Shown one piece after another: positions 1 through 8,091 of a DNA stretch of 64,000 nt. Source of the DNA: Parapusillimonas sp013416435 (GTDB lineage Bacteria; Pseudomonadota; Gammaproteobacteria; Burkholderiales; Burkholderiaceae_B). The position numbers were made by a program, and so were the translations under genes. Location of the stretch: the NCBI RefSeq assembly GCF_052180245.1, contig NZ_CP197474.1:2418001-2482000 (forward strand), written 5' to 3'. Under the pieces are notes generated by a model. The model worked only from the letters and a program-made list of their open reading frames with translations, made no database searches and had not been told where the DNA came from. How positions within the stretch are numbered: position 1 is the first letter of the stretch; each line of letters opens with the position of its first letter.

Positions 1-110
1 TGTTTGGCGATGCGAAAGACATTACCGCGGCGGCCGCGATAGCCTTTGGCAGCTTTGATGACTTTTTTGTGGCGGGCGCGAGCGGTAACGCCGCGTTTTA
101 CGCGTGGCAT
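1..110 (-). CDS. rplT: 50S ribosomal protein L20, 3' part cut by window edge
   Basis: The minus strand from the ATG at 108-110 begins MPRVKRGVTARARHKKVIK, the highly conserved N-terminus of ribosomal protein L20, a large-subunit assembly protein that binds 23S rRNA. Only about 36 of some 119 residues are inside the window; the rest runs off the left edge. It lies 16 bases downstream of rpmI, the usual rpmI-rplT pair. In enterobacteria L20 represses its own operon by binding the rpmI leader; whether that applies here is inference. Confidence 0.95.
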   Translation of the reverse strand, partial: MPRVKRGVTARARHKKVIKAAKGYRGRRGNVFRIAK

Positions 111-126
111 AGTAGATCTCCGTTAA

Positions 127-324
127 TCAAGCGAAAGGCAACATTGCCTTGACCGATGCGACGTCTGAATCGTGCACAGCGGCAGAACCGCGCAGTTGGC
201 GCTTGTTCTTGGTTGTTTTCTTGGTGAGGATGTGGCGCTTGAACGCCTGGCCCCGCTTGATGGAACCACTACCACGAACCTTAAAGCGCTTTGCGGCGCC
301 TTTTTTGGTTTTCATCTTAGGCAT
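127..324 (-). CDS. rpmI: 50S ribosomal protein L35
   Basis: A 65-residue basic protein starting MPKMKTKKGAAKRFKVRGSG, the standard L35 N-terminus, and ending near VKAMLPFA. An in-frame start 31 codons upstream is open but would add residues unlike any L35, so the ATG at 322-324 is used. Length fits the family (about 65 residues). The unusual point is the neighbourhood: infC, normally just upstream in the same operon, is 9.5 kb away at 9812-10363. The gene instead has a strong promoter-like sequence and a leader of about 165 bases. Confidence 0.95.
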   Translation of the reverse strand: MPKMKTKKGAAKRFKVRGSGSIKRGQAFKRHILTKKTTKNKRQLRGSAAVHDSDVASVKAMLPFA

Positions 325-497
325 GATGTAACTCTGTGATTGGTGAACCCGGGTGGCCGCCAAACCTGCTGGCAACGCTTGCACGACCCAAAATCCACTT
401 ATTGATTGAACCAGCAAAACCCCGATGCTTGCCGCAACAAGACCCTACTGGCCATGAGCTTTCCAGTAACGGTGAACGTTTCTAGGAAAAGCCCTTG

Positions 498-527
498 ATT
501 ATACGACGGAATTTAAAGTTTTGTCTA
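498..527 (-). promoter_or_regulatory. Predicted sigma-70 promoter for rpmI-rplT
   Basis: On the minus strand a perfect -10 TATAAT (498-503) is preceded by TAGACA (522-527) with an 18-base spacer in an AT-rich stretch. Transcription would start near 490, leaving a 5' leader of about 165 bases before rpmI. The repeat cluster at 537-591 lies just upstream of the -35 box. Confidence 0.6.
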
Positions 528-536
528 ATGCGGTGA

Positions 537-591
537 GGGGTCGGACCCCGGATCCGTGCCAGGGGTCAGACCCCGTACGGGGTCTGACCCC
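537..591. repeat. GGGGTCAGACCCC palindrome cluster 1
   Basis: A single 13-mer GGGGTCGGACCCC (537-549) is followed by a full 30-base palindrome (562-591): GGGGTCAGACCCC, spacer GTAC, GGGGTCTGACCCC. It ends eight bases after the torF stop codon and occupies the torF-rpmI gap, close to the point where the usual infC-rpmI linkage is broken. Confidence 0.95.
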
Positions 592-599
592 TCAACTCG

Positions 600-1361
600 T
601 TAGAACGCTTTGGACAGGTTCAACACCACGGCGGACCGGCCCATGTATTTTCCCCTGCTGTTTGTGTAGAGGTCGCGGTCGGCGTTGGTGTCCACGTAGG
701 CGATGCCGGTTGAAAAGCCGGCCCCCCAATCCTTGGTAACGCCCAGGGACCAGTCCGTATAAGACCCGTCTTCCAGGTTCCGGACTTTTTGATAGCCCAC
801 GTGGGCATCCAGCGTCAGCCCCCAGAACCCGGTCTCGAAGCTGCCGCTCAGGTCGTAGTACTGGCTGTTGCGAGAATCCGCGACACCAAACAGATTGGTG
901 ACAGCATGGGAATATTTGAAGGTCACCGGCCCATACCCCAAACCCAGATACAGCTCGGTCGTATGGGGCTTGGTATAGCCGTCCGGATAGCTTCCGGGGT
1001 AGCGATAATGGATGGCGCCCAGATCCACCGAGAACTGCTCGCCGAGCGGGAACTTGTAGCCTCCGTAGAAATCCATCTCGACCGCCGACGACACATCCGG
1101 ATCAGAATCGGAGAGCCAGCTGATGCTGGAGTTCCAGTTGCCCAGATAGAATCCGCTTTCGTGCTCGATGTCGAAACCGCCCTGTATCGCCGGCCGGTTG
1201 TTGGTCTGCATGATTCCGCGGTAGCGGTATTGGCTGGCGACGGACAGATTGGCGCTCACGCTGAAGGCGGAAGGCGATGAAGGGGCGGCAGCTTGCTGCG
1301 CATGGGCCTGCGCCAAACCGGAACCCAGCAAAATCATGGAAACGGCACTGAATCGAAGCAT
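600..1361 (-). CDS. TorF-family putative porin
   Basis: 253 residues. The N-terminus MLRFSAVSMILLGSGLAQAHAQ is a clear Sec signal peptide. The mature part is a run of alternating aromatic/polar strands (for example RYRGIMQTNN, GNWNSSISW, YDLSGSFETGFWG) ending in a C-terminal phenylalanine (VVLNLSKAF), typical of an outer-membrane beta-barrel. The pattern matches the family of conserved proteins annotated as TorF-family putative porins (TIGR02001), which in betaproteobacteria often lie next to glnK-amtB. An AAGGAGAG ribosome site precedes the ATG. A sigma-54-type promoter lies 52 bases upstream, matching that of glnK, so it is probably induced under nitrogen limitation. The substrate is unknown. 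Confidence 0.8.
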   Translation of the reverse strand: MLRFSAVSMILLGSGLAQAHAQQAAAPSSPSAFSVSANLSVASQYRYRGIMQTNNRPAIQGGFDIEHESGFYLGNWNSSISWLSDSDPDVSSAVEMDFYGGYKFPLGEQFSVDLGAIHYRYPGSYPDGYTKPHTTELYLGLGYGPVTFKYSHAVTNLFGVADSRNSQYYDLSGSFETGFWGLTLDAHVGYQKVRNLEDGSYTDWSLGVTKDWGAGFSTGIAYVDTNADRDLYTNSRGKYMGRSAVVLNLSKAF

Positions 1362-1412
1362 GGAGACTCTCCTTGAGGGGCGTGAACGGAAACGACGGGT
1401 ATGTTTCCAAAC

Positions 1413-1427
1413 GCAAAGGCCATGCCA
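1413..1427 (-). promoter_or_regulatory. Predicted sigma-54 promoter of torF
   Basis: The minus strand reads TGGCATGGCCTTTGC: GG and GC elements separated by exactly 10 bases, the -24/-12 signature of RpoN promoters (consensus TGGCAC-N5-TTGC). Transcription would begin about 12 bases downstream, near 1401, giving a 40-base leader. It is nearly the same core as the glnK promoter at 4623-4637. Confidence 0.7.
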
Positions 1428-1455
1428 GTTTCAAGCCGTCCTGCCATGCCTTCGA

Positions 1456-1512
1456 CGATCCATGATGGTGCGTCGAGCATGCATTCGCCCCGGATGGGGC
1501 ACATCGCGGTGC
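1456..1512 (-). promoter_or_regulatory. Possible NtrC-type activator sites upstream of torF
   Basis: Two NtrC-like dyads lie upstream of the sigma-54 promoter. On the minus strand 1456-1472 contains GCACC-ATCAT-GG, matching the left half and centre of the NtrC consensus TGCACC-N5-GGTGCA. At 1499-1512 there is GCAC-N6-GTGC, one base shorter than consensus. They sit about 60 and 105 bases upstream of the predicted start. Both are imperfect, so confidence is modest. Confidence 0.35.
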
Positions 1513-1524
1513 ATTTGACCGAAT

Positions 1525-1586
1525 GGGGTCAGACCCCGTACGGGGGCCATCTTCCGGGGGTCAGACCCCGTTCGGGGTCTGACCCC
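1525..1586. repeat. GGGGTCAGACCCC palindrome cluster 2
   Basis: A degraded copy (GGGGTCAGACCCC at 1525-1537, GTAC, then a broken second arm) is followed by a complete palindrome at 1557-1586 with spacer GTTC. It lies 18 bases beyond the comM stop codon and just upstream of the possible NtrC sites of torF. Confidence 0.93.
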
Positions 1587-1604
1587 AATCCAAGGAGGCG
1601 TTCA

Positions 1605-3113
1605 TCAGGGAGCCCAGGGTTGCCGATACTGGATGGCCTCGCCCACATGGACGGCCAGAATCTGGTCCTGTTCCGCAAGGTCGGCCAAGGTCCGTGCCAC
1701 CCGAAGGACCCGGTGCACGACCCTGGCCGACCAGTCCCAACGCTGCATCCCTTCTCGCAGCAAGCGTTCCGCGCCTTGATCCAGGCGGCAATGCGTCTGT
1801 AATTGACCTACGCCCAGCTTGGCATTGACGCAAGCCTGCCGGGCACGCTGGCGCTGACGGCATCGCTGGACGCGCGCGCGCACGCAGCTCGAGGCTTCGC
1901 CCGGCGGCGAATCCATCCAGTCGCCGGTGGCGGCAGGCAGGTTGATCTGCAAGTCCACGCGGTCCAGCAGAGGCCCCGACAAGCGGCCGCGATAGGCCGC
2001 GACCTGGTCCGGTGTGCAACGACATGGCTTGCGAAGATGCCCAAGCCAACCGCAAGGACAAGGATTCATCGCGGCCACCAATTGGAAGTCTGCCGGGAAG
2101 ACCAGCGTACGTGCCGCCCGCGCAATGGCCACTCGCCCCGTTTCGAGCGGCTCGCGCAAGGTTTCAAGAACCCCGCGCTGGAATTCGGGCAGCTCATCCA
2201 GGAACAAAACACCATGGTGGGCCAGACTGATCTCGCCCGGCCTGGGATGGCTGCCACCGCCGACCAGCGCAGGCCCCGAAGCGGAGTGATGCGGAGCCCG
2301 GAATGGCGGATGGTCGCTCAATGGCGCCTTGTTGCCAGTCAGGCTGGCAAGTGCGCACACTTCGAGCGCATGTTCCATGGTCAGCCTGGGAAGCACGCCG
2401 GGCAGTCGATGCGCAAGCATGCTCTTGCCCGTGCCCGGCGGTCCGCAAAGCAGCAGGCTGTGGCCGCCCGCCGCCGCGACTTCCAGCGCCCGGCGGGCCT
2501 GCAGTTGCCCGCGCAGCTCGGACAGGCATAATTCCGCTTCGGACTCGTCCGACCACGGCGTCGGCTGAACGGGATCGAGTTCGCCGTCCCCGCTGAAGTA
2601 GGCGGCAAGCTCGGCCAGCGTCGACACCGCCAGCACCTGCAATCCAGGTACCCGCGCCGCCATTTGCGCACAGCCTTGCGGCAGGACCAGCACGGTGTTC
2701 GGCGAACCACGGGCGACCTCCAGGGCGATGGCGATCGGGGCGTTCACCGGAACGATGGCGCCTGTCAGGGACAGCTCGCCGGCGAATACATGGTTGCGCA
2801 AGTCCGGGGAGCCGGCACGCATCGGGATTTGACCCGATGCCAGCAGCACACCCAGCGCAATGGGAAGATCGAACCGCCCGGACTCCTTGGGCAAATCGGC
2901 CGGGGCGAGATTCGCCGTAATACGGCCATGGGGAAATTCGTAACCGCTGTTTATGATGGCGGAACGAACGCGCTCGCGGCTTTCACGTACACCCGCGTTG
3001 GGCAACCCAACCAGATGGAAGGCGGGCAGGCCCGGACCGACGTGCACCTCGACCCGCACGGGCGGCGCCTGCATGCCGTACAGCGCCCGGCTGGCCAATA
3101 TGGCAATGGACAT
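1605..3113 (-). CDS. comM: ComM/YifB-family Mg-chelatase-like AAA+ ATPase
   Basis: 502 residues from MSIAILASRALYG, the family's usual start; the longer frame to 3152 adds 13 atypical residues. The N-terminal ChlI-like domain covers roughly residues 1-190. The AAA+ core has Walker A GPPGTGKS (224-231) and Walker B GVLFLDEL (301-308). A cysteine-rich segment (MNPCPCGWLGH, then PCRC) and the C-terminal Mg-chelatase-like domain follow. ComM is a hexameric helicase that promotes branch migration of recombination intermediates during natural transformation. Length matches the family. It is followed by ubiK-like DNA upstream and repeat cluster 2 downstream. Confidence 0.93.
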   Translation of the reverse strand: MSIAILASRALYGMQAPPVRVEVHVGPGLPAFHLVGLPNAGVRESRERVRSAIINSGYEFPHGRITANLAPADLPKESGRFDLPIALGVLLASGQIPMRAGSPDLRNHVFAGELSLTGAIVPVNAPIAIALEVARGSPNTVLVLPQGCAQMAARVPGLQVLAVSTLAELAAYFSGDGELDPVQPTPWSDESEAELCLSELRGQLQARRALEVAAAGGHSLLLCGPPGTGKSMLAHRLPGVLPRLTMEHALEVCALASLTGNKAPLSDHPPFRAPHHSASGPALVGGGSHPRPGEISLAHHGVLFLDELPEFQRGVLETLREPLETGRVAIARAARTLVFPADFQLVAAMNPCPCGWLGHLRKPCRCTPDQVAAYRGRLSGPLLDRVDLQINLPAATGDWMDSPPGEASSCVRARVQRCRQRQRARQACVNAKLGVGQLQTHCRLDQGAERLLREGMQRWDWSARVVHRVLRVARTLADLAEQDQILAVHVGEAIQYRQPWAP

Positions 3114-3233
3114 GGATGACCTCATGCGATGCGCCATTGAATATGGCGCCACGCATGATTATGGAACCGTCATACAGCCCGCGATACGCGTTCGCGATGC
3201 TGCGGTCCATGCGTAAAGCTACGGCGACCGGTC

Positions 3234-3512
3234 CTATTCGGTGCCAGTGGCGGCCGGCCCCGCCTGCAAAGGCGTGTCGGGCCTGCCTTCGAGCGTCTGA
3301 ACACGGGATTCGAGAGCGGTAATGCGGGCCAGGGCGCGCTCGAGCAATTGCGCCTGCACGTCGAACTCTTCCCGAGTGACCAGCTCCAGCCGAGAGAATG
3401 TTTGCGCCATCATGGCTTTCACATTGCGCTCGATGTCGGCTGCCGGGCTCTTGGCGATGAGTTCAGAAATATTCTTCTGAAAGTCTTCTATCCAGTCGGT
3501 GCGATGGATCAT
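3234..3512 (-). CDS. ubiK: UbiK/YqiC-type accessory factor (BMFP family)
   Basis: 92 residues starting MIHRTDWIEDFQKN. The start is set by a GAGGGA ribosome site seven bases upstream; the frame opens five codons earlier without support. The protein has an amphipathic helical first part, the FSRLELVTREEFDVQ segment and a C-terminal coiled coil (LLERALARITALESRVQTLE), the pattern of the BMFP/YqiC family. Enterobacterial UbiK is a trimeric accessory factor of aerobic ubiquinone biosynthesis. In related genomes it often lies between comM and glnK, as here. The tail is proline/alanine-rich and divergent. Confidence 0.85.
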   Translation of the reverse strand: MIHRTDWIEDFQKNISELIAKSPAADIERNVKAMMAQTFSRLELVTREEFDVQAQLLERALARITALESRVQTLEGRPDTPLQAGPAATGTE

Positions 3513-3652
3513 GGCTATCTCCCTCATTCAATAAGCGCACAAGACTGTAGTGTAATGAAAAACCGGTACGAACTGCTGCGCGCCCCATACGCAAGCGCCG
3601 CGGCGAACATAGGGACAGCCGCCCGATGCATATCGGGCGGACAAGGCCGGAT

Positions 3653-4132
3653 TTACGGTTTGGGCTGTTCGTTCGCCCGCGTCACGTTGCCGGAAGCGTA
3701 GGTGTTGCCGTTGCTGATTGATTCCTGGATGGCCTGATCGGCCTTGGCCGCCCCTTCCTTGATCGCATCGCCGACCTCTCCCGCTTTCTGGGCCGCGCTG
3801 TCCTTGAGCTCCCCGGCCTTCGCGGCCACCGTGCTGGCGGCCTGTTTTGCGGATTCTTTCATGCGCTCGCCCGCGGTCGGGCCGTCCGAAGGCGCCATGC
3901 CCGAAGAAGGCGGCGGCATGTCGGACGGCGCCGGCGTGGTGCCGGAGTCAGGTGCCGGAGCTGGCGCCGGCGCTGCCGGTGGCGGTGCGGGCGCCGGCGC
4001 CGGCGCGGGCGTTTCGACCGGGGGCGTTGTGTTCATGGGAGCCTCGGCGTCTTCACCCTTGGAGCAAGCCGCCAGCAAGCTCATGGATGCAGCCATCGCG
4101 ATCAAAGTTAAGTGTGTATGAGTCCTTTTCAT
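3653..4132 (-). CDS. Lipoprotein with Pro-Ala linker and LEA-like helical domain
   Basis: 159 residues starting MKRTHTHLTLIAMAASMSLLAACS. The LAAC lipobox predicts lipid attachment at a cysteine near residue 23. The mature part has a long alternating Pro-Ala stretch (about residues 40-65). It ends in an alanine/lysine-rich amphipathic region with LEA-like 11-residue periodicity (KESAKQAASTVAAKAGELKD and so on), resembling stress-associated LEA or YtxH-like segments. A GAGGAAAGC ribosome site precedes the ATG. Function is not known; a periplasmic spacer or envelope-stress role is conceivable but not shown. Confidence 0.7.
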   Translation of the reverse strand: MKRTHTHLTLIAMAASMSLLAACSKGEDAEAPMNTTPPVETPAPAPAPAPPPAAPAPAPAPDSGTTPAPSDMPPPSSGMAPSDGPTAGERMKESAKQAASTVAAKAGELKDSAAQKAGEVGDAIKEGAAKADQAIQESISNGNTYASGNVTRANEQPKP

Positions 4133-4491
4133 GCTTTCCTCACTTTCAACGTCGCGTGCCATTGCGTTCTGTCCCGTTGCGACAAGCGGTTCAGCGAGTT
4201 GCGCAGCAAGGTGCGCGTTACAAATGGCTTAGTAACAATTCTAGCGAGGCGGTGCGCGGCCACCCATGAAGCCATGTAAATCCTGATTTCAGGCCGGCGC
4301 TTCCGTTTTCCTCATTTATGCCGCAAACCTTTGACTGGCGCGCCTTTGGGCTACGCGCCGTTTTGATCGCGCAATCACAGCAAGATACAAAACCCTCCCC
4401 ACCCTCTTGTCTGGTTACACTTCTGTGCACTTTTGCCCCGCCCTGATTTAGTGCGTGCCCCGGGCATTGCACCAGATTGGCGCTCCGGGTT
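4133..4491. other. Intergenic region without a recognised gene
   Basis: Lies between the divergent lipoprotein gene and glnK. Small frames here are built partly from repeat sequence and have no family-like features. It contains an inverted pair GTGC (4451-4454) and GCAC (4469-4472) around a CCCGGG centre, a possible but weak activator site for the sigma-54 promoter downstream. Confidence 0.5.
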
Positions 4492-4609
4492 GGGGTAAAA
4501 CCCGTACGGGGTCTGACCCCTTTCACCACGACACCGGCGCCAGCCCTCCATACGGGTCTGACCCCTTCGCAAAGATACCGGGGTCAGACCCCGTACGGGG
4601 TCTGACCCC
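4492..4609. repeat. GGGGTCAGACCCC palindrome cluster 3
   Basis: A degenerate palindrome (4492-4520, left arm decayed to GGGGTAAAACCC), a half copy (4551-4565) and an intact 30-base palindrome with GTAC spacer (4580-4609). It lies 13 bases upstream of the glnK sigma-54 promoter, where enhancer-binding sites would be expected. This is one of only two clusters located between divergent genes. Confidence 0.93.
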
Positions 4610-4622
4610 TCAAAAGGAAAAG

Positions 4623-4637
4623 TGGCATGCATATTGC
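4623..4637 (+). promoter_or_regulatory. Predicted sigma-54 promoter of glnK-amtB
   Basis: TGGCATGCATATTGC has GG and GC separated by 10 bases, the RpoN -24/-12 signature. Start of transcription would be near 4649, 24 bases before the glnK ATG. The core is close to the torF promoter at 1413-1427. Confidence 0.75.
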
Positions 4638-4672
4638 GTAAGTCCCCATGTCAACCCCAATGAGGAAACGCA

Positions 4673-5011
4673 ATGAAGCTCATCACCGCCATCATAAAAC
4701 CGTTCAAGCTGGATGAAGTCCGGGAGGCGCTGTCCGAAATCGGCATCCAGGGCATGACGGTCACGGAAGTCAAAGGTTTCGGCCGCCAAAAGGGACACAC
4801 CGAGCTGTATCGGGGCGCGGAATACACCGTCGATTTTCTGCCCAAGCTGCGTCTTGAAATGGCCGTGGCCGACGGCAATGTCGAACAGGCCATCGAAAGC
4901 CTGTGCGCGGCCGCGCACACCGGAAAGATCGGCGACGGCAAGGTGTTCGTGACGCCCATCGATCAGGTCATCCGGATCCGGACGGGCGAGTCCGGCGAAA
5001 GCGCGCTCTGA
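4673..5011 (+). CDS. glnK: PII nitrogen regulatory protein GlnK
   Basis: 112 residues, the exact PII length, starting MKLITAIIKPFKLDEVREAL. The T-loop includes Tyr51 in YRGAEYTVDF, the conserved uridylylation site. The C-terminal signature TGKIGDGKVFV is present. GlnK binds ATP, ADP and 2-oxoglutarate, is modified by GlnD, and blocks AmtB when nitrogen is plentiful. A GAGGAA ribosome site lies six bases before the ATG. It is cotranscribed with amtB 70 bases downstream and is likely driven by the sigma-54 promoter at 4623-4637. Call as glnK rather than glnB rests on the amtB linkage. Confidence 0.96.
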   Translation: MKLITAIIKPFKLDEVREALSEIGIQGMTVTEVKGFGRQKGHTELYRGAEYTVDFLPKLRLEMAVADGNVEQAIESLCAAAHTGKIGDGKVFVTPIDQVIRIRTGESGESAL

Positions 5012-5081
5012 CCCCACCCATAACCCATCAACGCGCCGGCACGAGAATCTGACACGTAGGCCGGCTCACAGGAGTGAAATA

Positions 5082-6308
5082 ATGGATAAAGCCGATTTGG
5101 CATGGGTCAGCGTCTCGACCCTGCTGGTATTGCTGATGGTCATGCCTGGCCTGGCCCTTTTCTACGGCGGCCTGGTCCGCGCAAAAAACGTGCTCTCCGT
5201 GCTGGTCCAGGTGACCACCGTGTTTGCGCTGGCCGTCGTCTTGTGGTTCGTATACGGCTATTCGCTCGCTTTCACCGAAGGCAATGCCGTCATAGGAGGC
5301 CTTTCACGCTTGCTCTTCAACGGCATGCAACGCCTGTCCACGGGCGAGTACGCCTTGTCGGGCACCATTCCGGAACTCAGCTTCGCGGCCTTCCAGGCAA
5401 CCTTCGCCGGCATTACCTGCGCGCTGATCGTGGGCGGCTTTGCCGAACGCACCCGCTACGCCGCGGTATTGGTGTTCACCGCGATCTGGATGACTTTATG
5501 CTATGTGCCCATCGCCCATATGGTCTGGGGGCCTGGGGGCTGGCTGCTCGAACGCGGCGCTCTGGACTTCGCGGGCGGCACCGTGGTCCATATCAATTCC
5601 GGGGTGGCCGCCTTGGTGGGCGCCTACTTCATCGGCAAGCGCATCGGCTATGGCCGCGAAGGCATGCAGCCCCACAATCTGCCCATGGCCATGATCGGCG
5701 CGGCCCTGCTTTGGGTGGGCTGGTTCGGGTTCAACGCGGGCTCCGCGCTGAGCGCCAACGAAACGGCGGCCCTGGCCTTCTTCAATACCCTGATCGCCAC
5801 CGCCGGCGGAATATTATCCTGGGTCGTCGTCGAATGGCTCTACAAGGGTAACCCGTCCTTGCTGGGCGGCATCTCCGGCGCGGTGGCCGGCCTGGTCGGC
5901 ATCACGCCCGCCGCCGGGCTGGTTGGGCCGGCAGGCGCGCTGGCCATCGGCGTGATCACCGCGGCGGCATGCGTATGGGGAGTGAACGGCTTGAAGCGTG
6001 CGCTCAATGCCGACGACTCGCTCGATGTGTTCGGCATCCATGGCGTGGGCGGAATCGTGGGCGCGCTATTGACAGGGGTATTCAACGCCCAAGCCATGGG
6101 CGGGCCCGGCCTGGACAGCATGGCGGCCATTCCCGGCCAGGTATGGCTGCAATTCGAAGGCGTGCTGGTCACCGTCGTGTGGTCCGCAGCCGTCGCCTGG
6201 CTGGCCTACTTCATTGCGGACAAGACCGTGGGCCTGCGGGTCAGCGCCGATGCCGAGCGCGAAGGGCTGGACATCCACTCGCACGGCGAGACCGCCTACC
6301 ACCGTTGA
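5082..6308 (+). CDS. amtB: Ammonium transporter AmtB
   Basis: 408 residues with about 11 hydrophobic segments. Recognisable Amt features are PGLALFYGGLVRAKN near the N-terminus and the conduction-pore twin histidines, His170 (GGTVVHINSG) and His320 (DVFGIHGVGG). The inner-membrane protein conducts ammonium and is gated by GlnK, whose gene is directly upstream. There is no separate signal peptide extension. An AGGAG site precedes the start. It ends only three bases from the convergent ptsI stop, leaving no room for an ordinary terminator. Confidence 0.96.
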   Translation: MDKADLAWVSVSTLLVLLMVMPGLALFYGGLVRAKNVLSVLVQVTTVFALAVVLWFVYGYSLAFTEGNAVIGGLSRLLFNGMQRLSTGEYALSGTIPELSFAAFQATFAGITCALIVGGFAERTRYAAVLVFTAIWMTLCYVPIAHMVWGPGGWLLERGALDFAGGTVVHINSGVAALVGAYFIGKRIGYGREGMQPHNLPMAMIGAALLWVGWFGFNAGSALSANETAALAFFNTLIATAGGILSWVVVEWLYKGNPSLLGGISGAVAGLVGITPAAGLVGPAGALAIGVITAAACVWGVNGLKRALNADDSLDVFGIHGVGGIVGALLTGVFNAQAMGGPGLDSMAAIPGQVWLQFEGVLVTVVWSAAVAWLAYFIADKTVGLRVSADAEREGLDIHSHGETAYHR

Positions 6309-6311
6309 TCA

Positions 6312-8066
6312 TTACGACAAGGCCGCTAAATCGATGCGTTCCGCCCGGTTTAGCGCCGAAGCCACTTTTACCCGCAAGGCGTTCGTATGGGCCTGCCGGA
6401 CTTCCTTCTTGACATCGAGCAATTGCTGCGGATGCATGGAGAATTCGGTCAGGCCCAAGCCAAGCAGCATTTTCGTGACACGGGCGTCCCCCGCCATTTC
6501 CCCGCACACCGCCACCGGCTTGCCGGCCCTTTCCCCCGCGTTGATCGTATGGGCTAGCAGGCGCAGCACTGCAGGATGCATGGGGTCATACAAGTCGGCG
6601 ACATCGGTGTCGCCGCGATCTATGGCCAGGGTGTACTGGATCAGGTCATTGGTGCCAATGGACAGGAAATCCAGCGACTCGACAAAGGGTTCGATCGCGA
6701 TGGCAATCGCCGGTATCTCGACCATGGCTCCCAGGGAATAGTCGCGTCCGTAGGGAACGCCCCGTTCGTCGAGGTCGCGGCATGCGGATTCAATGGCCTG
6801 GCGGGTGGCGTGCACTTCGTGCATGTGCGAAATCATCGGAATGAGTATGCGCACATGGCCATGCAGCGATGCACGCAGCAAGGCGCGCAACTGCGTCGCG
6901 AAGATCTCGGGGTTGGCCAGGCAGTAGCGGATCGCCCTCAAGCCCAGTGCCGGATTGGTCGCCACCGTGACGTCGCCATCGAGCGTCTTGTCGGAACCGA
7001 GATCCAAGGTGCGTATGGTGACCGGCCGCCCCCCCATGGTCTTGACCACGGACGCATAGGCTTGATATTGCTCTTCTTCCGTGGGCAGATCGGCACGGCC
7101 CATGAAAAGGAATTCGCTGCGGAACAGCCCAATGCCATCAGCGCCCGCCTCGACGGCGGCGATCGCCTCTTCGGGCAGTTCGATATTGGCTTCGAGCTTG
7201 ATGGCGATGCCGTCCAGAGTCATTGCCGGCGCATCGCGCAGCAGGGCCAGCTCGGCCCTTTCAGCGGCATAGTCGGCTTGCCGTTGCCGGTATTCCGCAA
7301 GAACCTGCTCGGAGGGATTGACCAGGACCGCACCAGAAAATCCATCCACGATCAAGGTATCGCCGTCTCGTATCAGGGCGCGGAAATGGCCCAGGCCCAC
7401 GACTGCCGGCACATTCATGCTGCGCGCGACGATGGCTGTATGGGAGGTCGGCCCGCCCAGATCGGTCAGGAAGCCGCCGAAGCGTCCGCCGCGCAGACGC
7501 AGCATGTCGGCGGGGGAAATGTCGCGCGCCACGACGATGAAAGGATCGTTGAATGCGTCGACGTCCAGGTTGCTCAGCAGCGCCGTCGATCCCGACAGCA
7601 CCCGCAGCACCCGCTCTATGACCTGCCGGATGTCCGCCGCGCGCTCGCGCAGATACTCGTCCTCCATCAGGGAAAACTGCTCCGCCAGGAACTGGCCCTG
7701 ACTCGTCAAGGCCCATTCCGCGTTGTACAAGCGCTCGTTAATGAGCTCGCACGTCTGCTGGAACAGCATGGGATCGTCCAGCAGCAGGCTGTGCACGGTA
7801 AGCAAAGGACCCAGCTCGCGGGGAGCATCGTCAGGCAGTGTGGCCGCCATGTGCTGCAGTTCGTCGCGCGCAATAATGATCGCGTTCTTCAGACGGTCGC
7901 ATTCCGCCCCGGCGTCGTCGGGCGCGATGCGATAGTGCGCGACTTCGAGCGCCGCCGCGCTCATGACCGCGGCCTTGCCGATGGCGTAGCCCTTGACGAC
8001 ACCCTGTCCATGCATGCACAGCATGGCGCAGAAGTCAGGCTGCCTGTGTGGGATGTTGACGGTCAT
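6312..8066 (-). CDS. ptsI: PTS enzyme I (phosphoenolpyruvate-protein phosphotransferase)
   Basis: 584 residues from the ATG at 8064-8066, 25 bases after ptsH; the frame extends further but overlaps ptsH. The phosphohistidine motif GGPTSHTAIVARSM places His209 as active site. The PEP-binding barrel contains the FLSIGTNDLIQYT and AVCGEMAGD signatures. Enzyme I takes phosphate from PEP and passes it to HPr. No sugar-specific EIIB or EIIC gene lies nearby, so the set is probably regulatory. The exact start is uncertain because no clear ribosome site is seen; MLCMHGQGV, 14 codons in, is an alternative. Confidence 0.94.
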   Translation of the reverse strand: MTVNIPHRQPDFCAMLCMHGQGVVKGYAIGKAAVMSAAALEVAHYRIAPDDAGAECDRLKNAIIIARDELQHMAATLPDDAPRELGPLLTVHSLLLDDPMLFQQTCELINERLYNAEWALTSQGQFLAEQFSLMEDEYLRERAADIRQVIERVLRVLSGSTALLSNLDVDAFNDPFIVVARDISPADMLRLRGGRFGGFLTDLGGPTSHTAIVARSMNVPAVVGLGHFRALIRDGDTLIVDGFSGAVLVNPSEQVLAEYRQRQADYAAERAELALLRDAPAMTLDGIAIKLEANIELPEEAIAAVEAGADGIGLFRSEFLFMGRADLPTEEEQYQAYASVVKTMGGRPVTIRTLDLGSDKTLDGDVTVATNPALGLRAIRYCLANPEIFATQLRALLRASLHGHVRILIPMISHMHEVHATRQAIESACRDLDERGVPYGRDYSLGAMVEIPAIAIAIEPFVESLDFLSIGTNDLIQYTLAIDRGDTDVADLYDPMHPAVLRLLAHTINAGERAGKPVAVCGEMAGDARVTKMLLGLGLTEFSMHPQQLLDVKKEVRQAHTNALRVKVASALNRAERIDLAALS

Positions 8067-8091
8067 GGCGGAACGTTGTGCTGCGTGGCGG

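Noticed and set aside
4218..4632. Two small minus-strand frames upstream of glnK
   Set aside because: Their sequence is partly the translated repeat (GSDPVRGLTP) and they have no ribosome site or family similarity that I can see.
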